A stretch of 64,000 bases of DNA, taken from positions 1,054,001 to 1,118,000 of the forward strand of contig NZ_BNJF01000002.1 of assembly GCF_016587355.1 (NCBI RefSeq), written 5' to 3'. Under the pieces are notes generated by a model, which ran no database searches, was not told the DNA's origin, and saw only the letters and a list, made by a program, of their open reading frames with translations. Below, in pieces: positions 1-7,808 of the stretch. The stretch is from Ktedonospora formicarum. GTDB taxonomy: Bacteria > Chloroflexota > Ktedonobacteria > Ktedonobacterales > Ktedonobacteraceae. The position numbers were made by a program, and so were the translations under genes. The first letter of the stretch is position 1. The number at the start of each line of letters is the position of its first letter.

Positions 1-202
1 CAAATACGCGCGCGCCATGCGCGGCGGCATACTCTTCTCCGATGCCGCTCACAGGCGGGACCGCCGATCCACCAGCGTACGATTCGTGCCAGTAGCCTGT
101 TTCGCTCAGTCCGCTGGCGCGCTCAAAGGCTACGCGTGTAGCGGCGACAAAGCGCTTATCCATACAGGTGCGTAGAAATCCGAAGGTCTGTTCCTGACTC
201 AT
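1..202 (-). CDS. Partial hypothetical protein (N-terminal 67 residues)
   Basis: An open reading frame starts with ATG at 202 and runs off the left edge of the window. A good ribosome binding site (GAGGAG) lies a few bases upstream of the ATG. The visible protein begins MSQEQTFGFLRTCMDKRF and contains the motif CMDKR, which is reminiscent of the C-x-D-x-R active-site signature of beta-carbonic anhydrases, followed by a Tyr/Trp/Gly-rich stretch (YWHESYAGGS). I cannot assign a function from 67 residues; a carbonic-anhydrase-like protein is only a suggestion. The gene is transcribed leftwards, like the efflux genes that follow. Confidence 0.6.
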   Translation of the reverse strand, partial: MSQEQTFGFLRTCMDKRFVAATRVAFERASGLSETGYWHESYAGGSAVPPVSGIGEEYAAAHGARVF

Positions 203-522
203 GTTCGCTCCTCATCGTTTTATTTTTTTATTCCAACTCGGGGGTATATGATGATATATGTAACTCATGTGTGACCACTAACCGATATTATACCCTTTCC
301 CTCGTTGATTATCTTTAGCGACAGTACATCCAAAATATTTTGCTTATTGACCCCTTTGACGCTTGCTACCACCAGAAGTCAAACAACATTATTGCTATGT
401 ATTAGAGAGTATTGTCCTCCCTTTGGGCACACTGTAACTGAGGCTACATAAAGTCTTACGTTCCTGGCACTGCAAAAGTTAGGATTTCTTTCAATTTCTC
501 ACCTTCATCTGCGTAATTCAAT

Positions 523-584
523 GGCATAAACAGAACAGGAGAGCGATGACACATGTGTCATCGCTCTCCTGTTCTGTTTATGCC
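523..584. repeat. 62-bp perfect palindrome without spacer
   Basis: The 31 bases 523-553 are the exact reverse complement of 554-584, with no loop; the centre is ACATGT. It lies 24 bp past the stop codon of the minus-strand efflux gene, so it may form the 3' end hairpin of that mRNA, but no T-tract follows on either strand. The rest of the 203-607 gap shows nothing I can name. Confidence 0.9.
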
Positions 585-607
585 CAACCTATGGATGAGA
601 GTATCGT

Positions 608-2338
608 TTAGTGCATAGGTACGGGGCTAACGATCTCATCCGCTGCCTCTACTGCCTGCGCGGAAGGCTTGCTACGTGTGCGTAGTGGCACTTCCTTCAG
701 GAAGAAGATCAGGATGAAGCCCACAACTGCTAGGCCAACCGATATAACGAAGAGGTTGTGAATGCCCTGTGTTAGACCCACCTTAACCGCTTCAAGTACC
801 TGATTGTAGACAGTGGTGCCTGGTGCTCCAAACTGCCCAAAGAAGTGGCTTACCTGCTGACGCGCCTCCTCTGAGAGCAAGATATTTGGATTGTCGAAGC
901 CCGAGAGGATCTTTTGACCTGCACCGTTGGCCTGACCGTCGATCATCTGGAAGAAGAGCTTGGCATCATTTGGAATGGCGTCATGGAAGGCTGGCTTATA
1001 GGTGTTTAGCATTACTGAACCTAAAGCCGCGCTCGCGATTGATGCGCCAATCTGGCGGAAGAAGGTCAGTGACGAGGTTGCCTGACCAATCTTGCTGTTC
1101 GGCACAGAGTTCTGCACAATCAGAGTGTAGAGTGACATACCGAAGCCAAGCCCAAGCCCAAGCACGATCATTGCCAGGACCAGGTCGGTCTCGGTAGAAT
1201 GCACATCCAGGCGCACTAGCAGTAGAATGCCTACAATCGTGACCGCCATACCAAGTAAGGCAACCCATTTGTATCTACCGAAGCGCGAGACTAGCAGACC
1301 AGAGATGACGCTGGAAGCGATGAGTGACAGCATCAAGGGTGAGAGCAACAGACCGCTATTAGTGGCTGTGATTCCCAGGACACCCTGTGCGAAGAGTGGT
1401 AGGAAGAGGATGCAGCCGAACATCGCGACGCTGATAATCATCGTGACCGCGATAGATACAGAGAAGATGCTGCCCTTGAACATGCTTGGTTCAATGATGG
1501 GCTGTAGTTCTCGTTTCTCCAGCACGGACTCATAGACGAAGAAAGAGACCAGGAAGACCAGAGAGACCGCGAAGAGGCCCAGAATTTGCCAGGAAAGCCA
1601 TTCATAGTCATTGCCAGCCCAGGTCAGGGCAAGCATCAAGGGCACCGTACCCAGTACGAGCAGAGCCGCACCGATATAATCGATACGCGCGTTGGTAGCC
1701 TTGGATTTGAGTGCTGGCATCAAGAAGATGAGCACCAGCAGTGCGACGATACCAACAGGCAGGTTGACGTAGAAGACCCAGCGCCAGGTCGCATTGTCGG
1801 TAATCCAGCCGCCGACTGTTGGCCCTAGAATTGAGGAGAGACCAAAGACGCCGCCGGTAATACCCTGCCACTTACCGCGCTCACGCGGGCTGAACAGGTC
1901 GCCAATGACAGCAATAGCGATAGGCATCAGGGCCGCCGCTCCCAGGCCCTGGAAGGCGCGGAAGAGGATAAGCTCTGTCATAGATTGCGAGGCACCACAT
2001 AGCGCGGACCCAACCAGGAAGAGGACGACACCAACCAGGAAGATTGGTTTGCGTCCAAACAGATCTGAAAGCTTACCATAGATAGGTACCATGATAGTCG
2101 AGGTAAGCAGGTAAGCGGTAGTAACCCAGGTATAACGATCAATGCCTTGCAAGTCTGAGATGATGCGTGGCATAGCCGTTGAAACGATAGTTTGGTCAAG
2201 CGAGGCTAGAAGCATGACCAGCAAAACGCCAACCATGGTCAGAATGGTCTCGCGGCGCGTAAATTGGGGCGCGTCATCATTCTGGGCTGTGTTCTGTATG
2301 GCTTCGGATTGTTGCTCGTCGTAAGCGATAGTCTCCAT
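608..2338 (-). CDS. DHA2 family (EmrB/QacA-type) 14-TM MFS drug efflux transporter
   Basis: A 576-residue major facilitator transporter of the drug:H+ antiporter-2 family, expected in the cytoplasmic membrane and exporting hydrophobic or cationic drugs. The conserved LDQTIVSTAMPRI segment (about residues 47-59) is the DHA2 motif D1. GKLSDLFGRKP (88-98) is MFS motif A in the loop between TM2 and TM3. Length and hydrophobic pattern fit 14 membrane helices. An extra hydrophilic loop near residues 460-520, between late helices, is typical of the family. The ATG at 2338 has an AGAAGGA ribosome binding site. It is the second gene of a two-gene unit, 28 bp after the TetR regulator, which most probably represses both genes. 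Substrate unknown. Confidence 0.95.
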   Translation of the reverse strand: METIAYDEQQSEAIQNTAQNDDAPQFTRRETILTMVGVLLVMLLASLDQTIVSTAMPRIISDLQGIDRYTWVTTAYLLTSTIMVPIYGKLSDLFGRKPIFLVGVVLFLVGSALCGASQSMTELILFRAFQGLGAAALMPIAIAVIGDLFSPRERGKWQGITGGVFGLSSILGPTVGGWITDNATWRWVFYVNLPVGIVALLVLIFLMPALKSKATNARIDYIGAALLVLGTVPLMLALTWAGNDYEWLSWQILGLFAVSLVFLVSFFVYESVLEKRELQPIIEPSMFKGSIFSVSIAVTMIISVAMFGCILFLPLFAQGVLGITATNSGLLLSPLMLSLIASSVISGLLVSRFGRYKWVALLGMAVTIVGILLLVRLDVHSTETDLVLAMIVLGLGLGFGMSLYTLIVQNSVPNSKIGQATSSLTFFRQIGASIASAALGSVMLNTYKPAFHDAIPNDAKLFFQMIDGQANGAGQKILSGFDNPNILLSEEARQQVSHFFGQFGAPGTTVYNQVLEAVKVGLTQGIHNLFVISVGLAVVGFILIFFLKEVPLRTRSKPSAQAVEAADEIVSPVPMH

Positions 2339-2366
2339 ACGGTGTCCTTCTCTTCGTTAGAGGTTA

Positions 2367-3002
2367 TTACTTGTCTTCAGGCGATATTATTCCATTGAAA
2401 CATAGGGATATAAGTTGTTGATGCAGTTCTTTGGCCGTGAAATTATCTCCTATCAGAACGTGGTCATAGACGCGTGGCGAAATGATGCTGAGTATCATAA
2501 AGATCATGGCCTGTGTGGATACGTCGTTTCTAAATTCTCCCGCTACCTTTCCCTCTTCGATGAGTTTGGCAACCTTCGAGACGATACAATCCCACATTTG
2601 ATGAACTGACCCATTTTTTGAGCTAATCAACCGTTTTAAATCCACTCCGGTAAATGTAGAAGTGAGCAACTTTGCTCTTCGGCTGTAGAGGCCGTCGTAG
2701 AAGTAGTTCAGTAGGCTTTCCAAACGGCTCCGGGGTGATTGCCCCGAGTCTAGAAGCTTGTCAATGCCCTGGATGAACTTGTTCATATCGCGCGCGAAAA
2801 TGCTAGCGACCAGTTCTTCTTTGCTGGAAAAGTGCGTATAGATGGTGCCTTTGGCGATACCAACCCGTGTGGCTATTTCTTCCATCGAGGTATCATAGTA
2901 GCCTTTTTCTTCCAACACGTCTTCGGCAACTTGAAGAATTAAGTCCTCTCGCTCCATCCGCTGGCGCTCTTTTAATGTAAGGTGCGATGATTGTGTCTGC
3001 AT
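2367..3002 (-). CDS. TetR/AcrR family transcriptional regulator
   Basis: A 211-residue TetR repressor. The N-terminal helix-turn-helix spans about residues 20-66, with the typical GxxxTSMEEIATRVGIAKGT core followed by YTHFSSKEEL, where the recognition helix leads into the ligand domain. The C-terminal domain (about 80-211) is variable, as expected for a small-molecule sensor. It is transcribed ahead of and with the DHA2 pump, so the likely role is ligand-relieved repression of the pump and itself. A palindrome overlapping the predicted start of transcription (3104-3119) is the best operator candidate. The start ATG at 3002 gives the normal family length of around 200 residues. Confidence 0.93.
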   Translation of the reverse strand: MQTQSSHLTLKERQRMEREDLILQVAEDVLEEKGYYDTSMEEIATRVGIAKGTIYTHFSSKEELVASIFARDMNKFIQGIDKLLDSGQSPRSRLESLLNYFYDGLYSRRAKLLTSTFTGVDLKRLISSKNGSVHQMWDCIVSKVAKLIEEGKVAGEFRNDVSTQAMIFMILSIISPRVYDHVLIGDNFTAKELHQQLISLCFNGIISPEDK

Positions 3003-3103
3003 AAATGGTTCTCGGAGTAGCTAATGTCGAGCGACCGCTCTGTCTTTCGACGCCATAGTAAAAGTCTGACCATTAAGATGTTCTATGACTCGTTACTATT
3101 TTT

Positions 3104-3149
3104 ATGACTTTACAGTCATTATTTTACGCTATGGTCACTCGCTTGTCAA
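3104..3149 (-). promoter_or_regulatory. Promoter and TetR operator candidate for the efflux operon
   Basis: On the minus strand a TTGACA box (3144-3149) is followed after exactly 17 bp by TAAAAT (3121-3126), close to the sigma70 consensus. The 16-bp palindrome ATGACT-GTAA-AGTCAT (3104-3119) overlaps the predicted transcription start. A further TGACC-type half site lies within the spacer. This is where a self-regulating TetR would be expected to bind. The leader to the TetR start is about 110 nt. Confidence 0.7.
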
Positions 3150-3201
3150 GAGGGGGATTTCTACACCCAGACCTTCCGATTGGGCGAAGCGATGGGATCT
3201 A

Positions 3202-4278
3202 TTAGTGAGGAGATTTGTTCCTCTGAGAGAGCTTTTGAAGCCAGTTTTGTACTTCTTCGCTTGATAACTCACGTATGATCTCGACGCTTGAGTTTAACGC
3301 GCTATGTAGAACAGGATACATATTAGAGGGAGTCCAATTGAAGGTCATAAATTTTTCGCCAATGAGGATTACTGGTGGATCGTAGAGTGCTACTGCTGGA
3401 TTGTCATAAAAGCTTGCGGAACCAGGAAAAAAGCCAAGTGGTTCGAAGGAGTAATGACCGTCTTCTGATCTGGATACAGCAGGATAACAGAACGAGAAGC
3501 GTTGATAATCATGAATATCCTTGAGGCTCTGGTAATCGTCACGCGTCAGATCGCGGTTCTGCGCGTAGCGTACTGCGTCAGGAACGGTTGGGTCGGCGTT
3601 AAGATAGCCGGGACCAGTATGCTCTAAAATGGCATGTTGAAGCAGGGCATAGCAGTGGTACATGCGATCTTGCACGCCAACCAGGCGTGTCAGAAAACCG
3701 CGCTCGTTTGTGGGATCGAGCACTAGAAGTTCCTTGTTATCCAGTAGAGCTAGCGCTTCTTTGATATAGTAGAGAGTTTCATAGTCGGAGCTTAGCTCTT
3801 CTAGCTCGTTGATGAGTTTCCGCACGTCCTGACGTTGCTGCAGTTGCTGACGTGCCTGTACATCGCGTGAGAGCATTGTCATGGCTGCCAGTAGAGTATA
3901 GGGAAGCCCATAATGCGCTTGTGTGGCTTCGGGAAAGTGTTGAATGAGCTCTTCGTCGCTTAGTTCACGGCAAACTTTCTGATAGCTAAAGGCCTGCTCT
4001 AACTGACGGATCATCAGCGTCAGTGTTGCATCCAAAGGAATAGAGACATCGCCTCCATTCTCCACGCGCGAACCACAAAGCAGCGCTAATGCGCCTGCAT
4101 GGAAGCCATCAATAGTGTTTAGGAGGGGTGCCATCTCTCGCAGAGCTGTGTCTGGGTCGCGCACGAAATAGAGGTAGTCCTGTATCTCCTTTGCTCTAAA
4201 TATCTCCTGTCCCTCGCGTAATTCCTGTAGAGTGCTTGGCTGTTGTAGGAAGGCGACGAAGCGTTCTTTTCCGTTCAT
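3202..4278 (-). CDS. Hypothetical protein, 358 aa
   Basis: I do not recognise this protein. It is soluble-looking: no signal peptide and no membrane helices. The N-terminal two thirds is rich in Leu, Gln and Glu, with helical stretches (for example LMIRQLEQAFSYQKVCRELS). The C-terminal third has more aromatic and proline residues (FCYPAVSRSEDG, FEPLGFFPGSASFY). The ATG at 4278 follows the DUF952 gene by 35 bp on the same strand, so the two are probably co-transcribed. The downstream gap to the TetR promoter contains no further gene. Confidence 0.75.
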   Translation of the reverse strand: MNGKERFVAFLQQPSTLQELREGQEIFRAKEIQDYLYFVRDPDTALREMAPLLNTIDGFHAGALALLCGSRVENGGDVSIPLDATLTLMIRQLEQAFSYQKVCRELSDEELIQHFPEATQAHYGLPYTLLAAMTMLSRDVQARQQLQQRQDVRKLINELEELSSDYETLYYIKEALALLDNKELLVLDPTNERGFLTRLVGVQDRMYHCYALLQHAILEHTGPGYLNADPTVPDAVRYAQNRDLTRDDYQSLKDIHDYQRFSFCYPAVSRSEDGHYSFEPLGFFPGSASFYDNPAVALYDPPVILIGEKFMTFNWTPSNMYPVLHSALNSSVEIIRELSSEEVQNWLQKLSQRNKSPH

Positions 4279-4313
4279 AAGCGAATCCTTTCTGTGGGTA
4301 AAGTTTGGCCCTC

Positions 4314-4679
4314 TTATGCTTCTATTGAGGGCAAGGGAGCGGCATCTATGATTGCTTCGAGATTGAGTGGGCCATAAACATGGGGAAACAGTTGGGGATC
4401 TCTGATATCTCGGCCTGTTCCAGGCTCGTAGCGTACCTCTGCTGTCAGGCGTTGTGGATCAATAGAAAGGAGTACGAGGTCTGAGGCAGAGCGGTAAAAG
4501 TTTTGTCTCACCTCGTCTATTTGATGCTCAAATGAGGCATGGATAAAGCCCTCCATGTCGAGCGATGGACTGCGATAGATTCCCACTGCCTGAGCGGTGT
4601 TCCATGCAGTAGCGGTCGTAATATGATAGATCACTGGCATTGGGTCTTTCCCCTGATGTTCATCGTAATTGTCAGCCAT
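4314..4679 (-). CDS. DUF952 family protein
   Basis: A 121-residue protein that matches the DUF952 pattern: an IYHIT start, a central EGFIHAS segment, the LVLLSIDPQRL strand and a C-terminal FPHVYGPLNLEAI motif. The family has a small ADP-ribosyltransferase-like fold of unknown role. The conserved domain starts at residue 14 (MPVIYH), so an alternative start at 4640, preceded by AGGGGAAAG, is possible. The ATG at 4679 has a GGGAGG box 10 nt upstream. It lies upstream of the 358-residue hypothetical gene and is divergent from the DUF4383 gene. Confidence 0.85.
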   Translation of the reverse strand: MADNYDEHQGKDPMPVIYHITTATAWNTAQAVGIYRSPSLDMEGFIHASFEHQIDEVRQNFYRSASDLVLLSIDPQRLTAEVRYEPGTGRDIRDPQLFPHVYGPLNLEAIIDAAPLPSIEA

Positions 4680-4805
4680 TATAACATAGCCTCCCTGTTC
4701 AAAAATGTGAGCTATATAGCACAGTCAACTTTCTGCTGTTGTCAGGCGTGTGTTTTCGGTAAAGTGTGTCGTTATAGATAACCCTTCTAGGAGGGAGGAG
4801 AACGT

Positions 4806-5762
4806 ATGGCAGCACCTATGGTTCAGAGAACCGCCTGGACAGCCAATCGTACAATCGCGCTTATCATTGGTATCGTGTTTACGATTCTTGGCATCGCTGG
4901 CCTGATTCTTACGCCAACTATGGCTGTAAGGAATATGCTCGGCTTTGATGTTGACATTGTACACAGCATCTTTCACCTTGTCACAGGGTTACTTGGGCTG
5001 ATCGCTGCCTTCACCGGTTGGTCGCGCCTCTTTAACCAGATCTTCGGTGTCGTGTACCTGATAATAGGACTGGCGGGATTAGTTTATCCAGGTCTCTATT
5101 CACGCGGTCTATTCCTGAGTATGATGCACAATAATGTGGGAGACCACATATTACATCTGGTGACTGGTGCAATTGCGGCGTGCGTCGGTTACTTTGTGCG
5201 TGATTACACAGGTGAGCCAATGACTGCTACGGCTGACAGAAATAGGGTTCCGTACGCTGATCGAGATCAGTCGTCGCATGGCCGTACACAGCAGTCAACT
5301 CAGGTCAATCGAGATCAGCCGCCCTATGGTCGTTCTACCTCTACTGATCGGGACCAGCCGCCCTATGGTCGCTCTACTCAGGCTAATCGAGACCAGTCAA
5401 CGTATGGTAGAGCTGATCGCCCGACAGGAGTTGATCGGGATCAACAACAGTTTGGCAAGACGGAACCGCCATCCTCGCAGTTGGATCGTGATCAGTATAG
5501 TAGGACTGATAGGCCTACTGGAGTAGATCGTGATCAGCCATTGTATGGTAAGACAGAGCCTTCGACCAATATGGACCGCGATAAATATGGGAGTACAGAT
5601 CGCCCCAATCCTCTTGATCGGGATCGGCCTAGTGAGTCTAACCGCTTGTCAGACAAGATTGATCGTAGAATCAATCAAGCGAAAGATGATCTGGAACGCG
5701 GGATCAATCGCGCGGAAGACAAAATAGATCACGGCAGGGACCGAGATCATCCGAATTTGTAA
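4806..5762 (+). CDS. DUF4383 membrane protein with charged repeat tail
   Basis: A 318-residue protein in two parts. Residues 1-140 form a DUF4383 domain with four hydrophobic helices (IALIIGIVFTILGIAGLIL; IFHLVTGLLGLIAAF; IFGVVYLIIGLAGLVYPG; ILHLVTGAIAACVGYFV). Residues 145-318 are hydrophilic and low-complexity: repeats of the form DRDQ-x-YGR/K-S/T recur about every 15-20 residues, ending in a helical charged segment with DKIDRRINQAKDDLERG. An excellent ribosome binding site (GGAGGGAGGAG) precedes the ATG. DUF4383 proteins are small integral membrane proteins of unknown function, common in Actinobacteria and Ktedonobacteria. The tail is probably disordered and cytoplasmic. Confidence 0.9.
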   Translation: MAAPMVQRTAWTANRTIALIIGIVFTILGIAGLILTPTMAVRNMLGFDVDIVHSIFHLVTGLLGLIAAFTGWSRLFNQIFGVVYLIIGLAGLVYPGLYSRGLFLSMMHNNVGDHILHLVTGAIAACVGYFVRDYTGEPMTATADRNRVPYADRDQSSHGRTQQSTQVNRDQPPYGRSTSTDRDQPPYGRSTQANRDQSTYGRADRPTGVDRDQQQFGKTEPPSSQLDRDQYSRTDRPTGVDRDQPLYGKTEPSTNMDRDKYGSTDRPNPLDRDRPSESNRLSDKIDRRINQAKDDLERGINRAEDKIDHGRDRDHPNL

Positions 5763-5839
5763 GCAATGGTTTGGAAATGAGAGCCAGAGTACGCATTCAG
5801 CGCGCTCTGGCTCCCTTGTGTTCTATATAGTAAAGTTGG

Positions 5840-7426
5840 CTAGCGTAGAGGGAAGGACGCTTCTTGTGTCAGAGTGGCTACAGGGCGGAATCTAATGTTA
5901 TGCTCTGTGAGACGGGGTTCATGTAACGCGAGGCGCTGGCAAAAATCAGAGAAGTCGCGTTGCGCTTCTGGCGTCCACACGACCTCAGCCAGGGCGATCA
6001 GGCGTGGGAACGTCATATACTCCAGGTGCTCGACTGAGGGAATATATTCGGTCCAGATATTACATTGAGCACCAAGAATATGCTTCTTCTGATCAGAGGT
6101 GAGCACATCTGGTACTGTTTCGAAGGCATAGGTTTTGCCCAGAGGTGAATAACCACCAATAGCAAGCGGTTCCGCTGGATCGTTTGATTGATAGTGATCT
6201 AGATATACATGCGATTGAGGCGTCATTACCACGTCGTGGTGAGCCTGGGCGGCAGCGATACCGCCTTCTATCCCACGCCAGGACATGACCGTCGCTCCGG
6301 CGGGTAGCCCACCTTCTAGAATCTCATCCCAGCCTAGCATGCGTCGCCCTTTGCTCTCAAGGTATGCCCCGATTTGCGAGAGAAACCAGCTTTGCAGTTC
6401 GTCTTCGTCTTTTAGACCCAATTCTTTAATACGGGCCTGCACTGCTGGGCTTGCCTGCCATTGATCTTTCCGTGCTTCATCGCCACCCACATGGATATAG
6501 ATGCTTGGGAAGATCGCCAGAACCTCGTCCAGGATATTGCGCAGAAATTGAAGCACTTCTTCTGTTGGATTATACAGGTAGGGATGAATGCCCCAGGTTG
6601 TTGCTACCTCGACAGGCTCTTGCAAGACGCCAACTTCAGGGTAAGATGCCACCGCCGCCTGAGCATGGCCCGGCATATCAATCTCTGGTACTACCGTAAT
6701 GAAGCGCTCCGCCGCGTAAGACACGATTTCGCGCAACTCATCTTGCGTATAGAACCCTCCGTGCGGCTTGCCATCGTACGCATTTGAGTTGCGGGCATGC
6801 CCAATTATAGTCTCTTTACGCTGGCTTCCCACCTTCGTCAGTTCGGGATATTGCTTGATCTCGATACGCCAGCCCTGGTCATCCGTAAGGTGGAGGTGTA
6901 GCACATTCATTTTGTGCAATGCCAGAATATCAATGTACTTCAAGATTTCGGCTTTGGGAATGAAATGGCGCGCAGGGTCGAGCATACAACCGCGCCAGGG
7001 GAAGCGTGGAGCATCGTTGATAGCAGCAGCTGGAATAGACCACGAAGAATTCTCTGTGCTTCCAGTGGGTAGCATTTGCTTGAGCGTCTGTGCCGCATAG
7101 AATATACCCGCAGGCGTAGCGGCTCGAAGCTCTATGCCTTCTTCCGCAACTGTTAGAGCGTAGCCTTCCTGCCCAAATTGTCCGTCATTAGGATCGAGAT
7201 GTAGCGAAATAGCAGGCTGGTTCGAGGAAGGTTTGTCTATGAACATTTGCAGCGTAGAACCGGGAAGCAGTTCGCCTGCCAGCCATTTGCCTATATTGGC
7301 TGTTTCCTGATTTGTAATGATGAGTGTCTCATGTGTCAGTGAGAAGTTTCCGCTTCCATAGCTGATACTTGCCGGGCGTGGCAGGATGGCGAGTACTGGT
7401 TGGGTCAGTGTGCCCTGATCGTTCAT
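5840..7426 (-). CDS. Beta-N-acetylhexosaminidase (GH20)
   Basis: A 528-residue glycoside hydrolase family 20 enzyme. It should release terminal GlcNAc/GalNAc from chito-oligosaccharides or glycans by substrate-assisted catalysis. Residues 1-145 form the GH20b accessory domain. The TIM barrel follows, with RGCMLDPARHF (about 145-155), NVLHLHLTDDQGWR (174-187) and the catalytic Asp-Glu pair in HVGGDEA (312-318, D316/E317). There is no obvious signal peptide, so a cytoplasmic enzyme acting on imported sugars is likely. It is a monocistronic unit convergent with the DUF4383 gene. A structured element sits about 35 nt upstream of the start. Confidence 0.95.
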   Translation of the reverse strand: MNDQGTLTQPVLAILPRPASISYGSGNFSLTHETLIITNQETANIGKWLAGELLPGSTLQMFIDKPSSNQPAISLHLDPNDGQFGQEGYALTVAEEGIELRAATPAGIFYAAQTLKQMLPTGSTENSSWSIPAAAINDAPRFPWRGCMLDPARHFIPKAEILKYIDILALHKMNVLHLHLTDDQGWRIEIKQYPELTKVGSQRKETIIGHARNSNAYDGKPHGGFYTQDELREIVSYAAERFITVVPEIDMPGHAQAAVASYPEVGVLQEPVEVATTWGIHPYLYNPTEEVLQFLRNILDEVLAIFPSIYIHVGGDEARKDQWQASPAVQARIKELGLKDEDELQSWFLSQIGAYLESKGRRMLGWDEILEGGLPAGATVMSWRGIEGGIAAAQAHHDVVMTPQSHVYLDHYQSNDPAEPLAIGGYSPLGKTYAFETVPDVLTSDQKKHILGAQCNIWTEYIPSVEHLEYMTFPRLIALAEVVWTPEAQRDFSDFCQRLALHEPRLTEHNIRFRPVATLTQEASFPLR

Positions 7427-7461
7427 CTAAGTTGGCTCCATTCCTTGATTAAGGCCTTATA

Positions 7462-7527
7462 CGAAAACCAACCCTCATTCGAGGGTACGGCGCCGCTGTT
7501 CGCGGCTCGCGCGGATTCAGGTTTTCG
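7462..7527. other. Compact three-way-junction inverted-repeat element
   Basis: An 8-bp closing stem, CGAAAACC (7462-7469) with GGTTTTCG (7520-7527), encloses two perfect hairpins: ACCCTC-ATTC-GAGGGT (7471-7486) and GCCGC-TGTTC-GCGGC (7492-7506). It lies 36 nt upstream of the hexosaminidase start on the minus strand, so it would fold in that gene's leader. It may be a structured leader or a copy of a dispersed repeat. The remaining sequence of the 7427-7655 gap holds nothing else I can identify. Confidence 0.65.
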
Positions 7528-7655
7528 AAGCAGGAGTATCGCGACCTCTTTGGCGCTCCATTCCTGAAATTGTAGAAGGTTAAATGTCTGCTTGTCAATG
7601 GCGTATGGATTTCACCTACCTTCACATTGCCTTGAAAAATCAAAGCATGAATTTC

Positions 7656-7697
7656 TTGACAGGCTTATCCAATCACCCTATGATAGATGAGCCTGTC
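7656..7697 (+). promoter_or_regulatory. Promoter enclosed by an inverted repeat
   Basis: TTGACA (7656-7661), a 17-bp spacer and TATGAT (7679-7684) form a strong sigma70-type promoter for the HNH-like gene. An 8-bp inverted repeat, GACAGGCT (7658-7665) and AGCCTGTC (7690-7697), overlaps the -35 box and the transcription start, as a repressor site would. The leader is about 115 nt. Confidence 0.65.
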
Positions 7698-7808
7698 GTT
7701 TATTATTTTTAAGCTTTGATACATAACTGTTCACTATTACCAGTTGCACGTCAATGTATAGATATATGTCTATTGGCGTGAGGTGTGGTGACTTATGGAG
7801 AAGGTAAC

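Noticed and set aside
5250..5640. CRISPR-like direct repeats
   Set aside because: The repeats are codon-level repeats within the DUF4383 protein tail, with irregular spacing and no conserved spacer length.
7462..7527. tRNA gene
   Set aside because: The closing stem and two hairpins look clover-like, but the loops have 4-5 nt, there is no anticodon arm and no T-loop sequence.
7449..7643. 64-codon open frame before the hexosaminidase gene
   Set aside because: It runs through the folded inverted-repeat element and shows no coding character.
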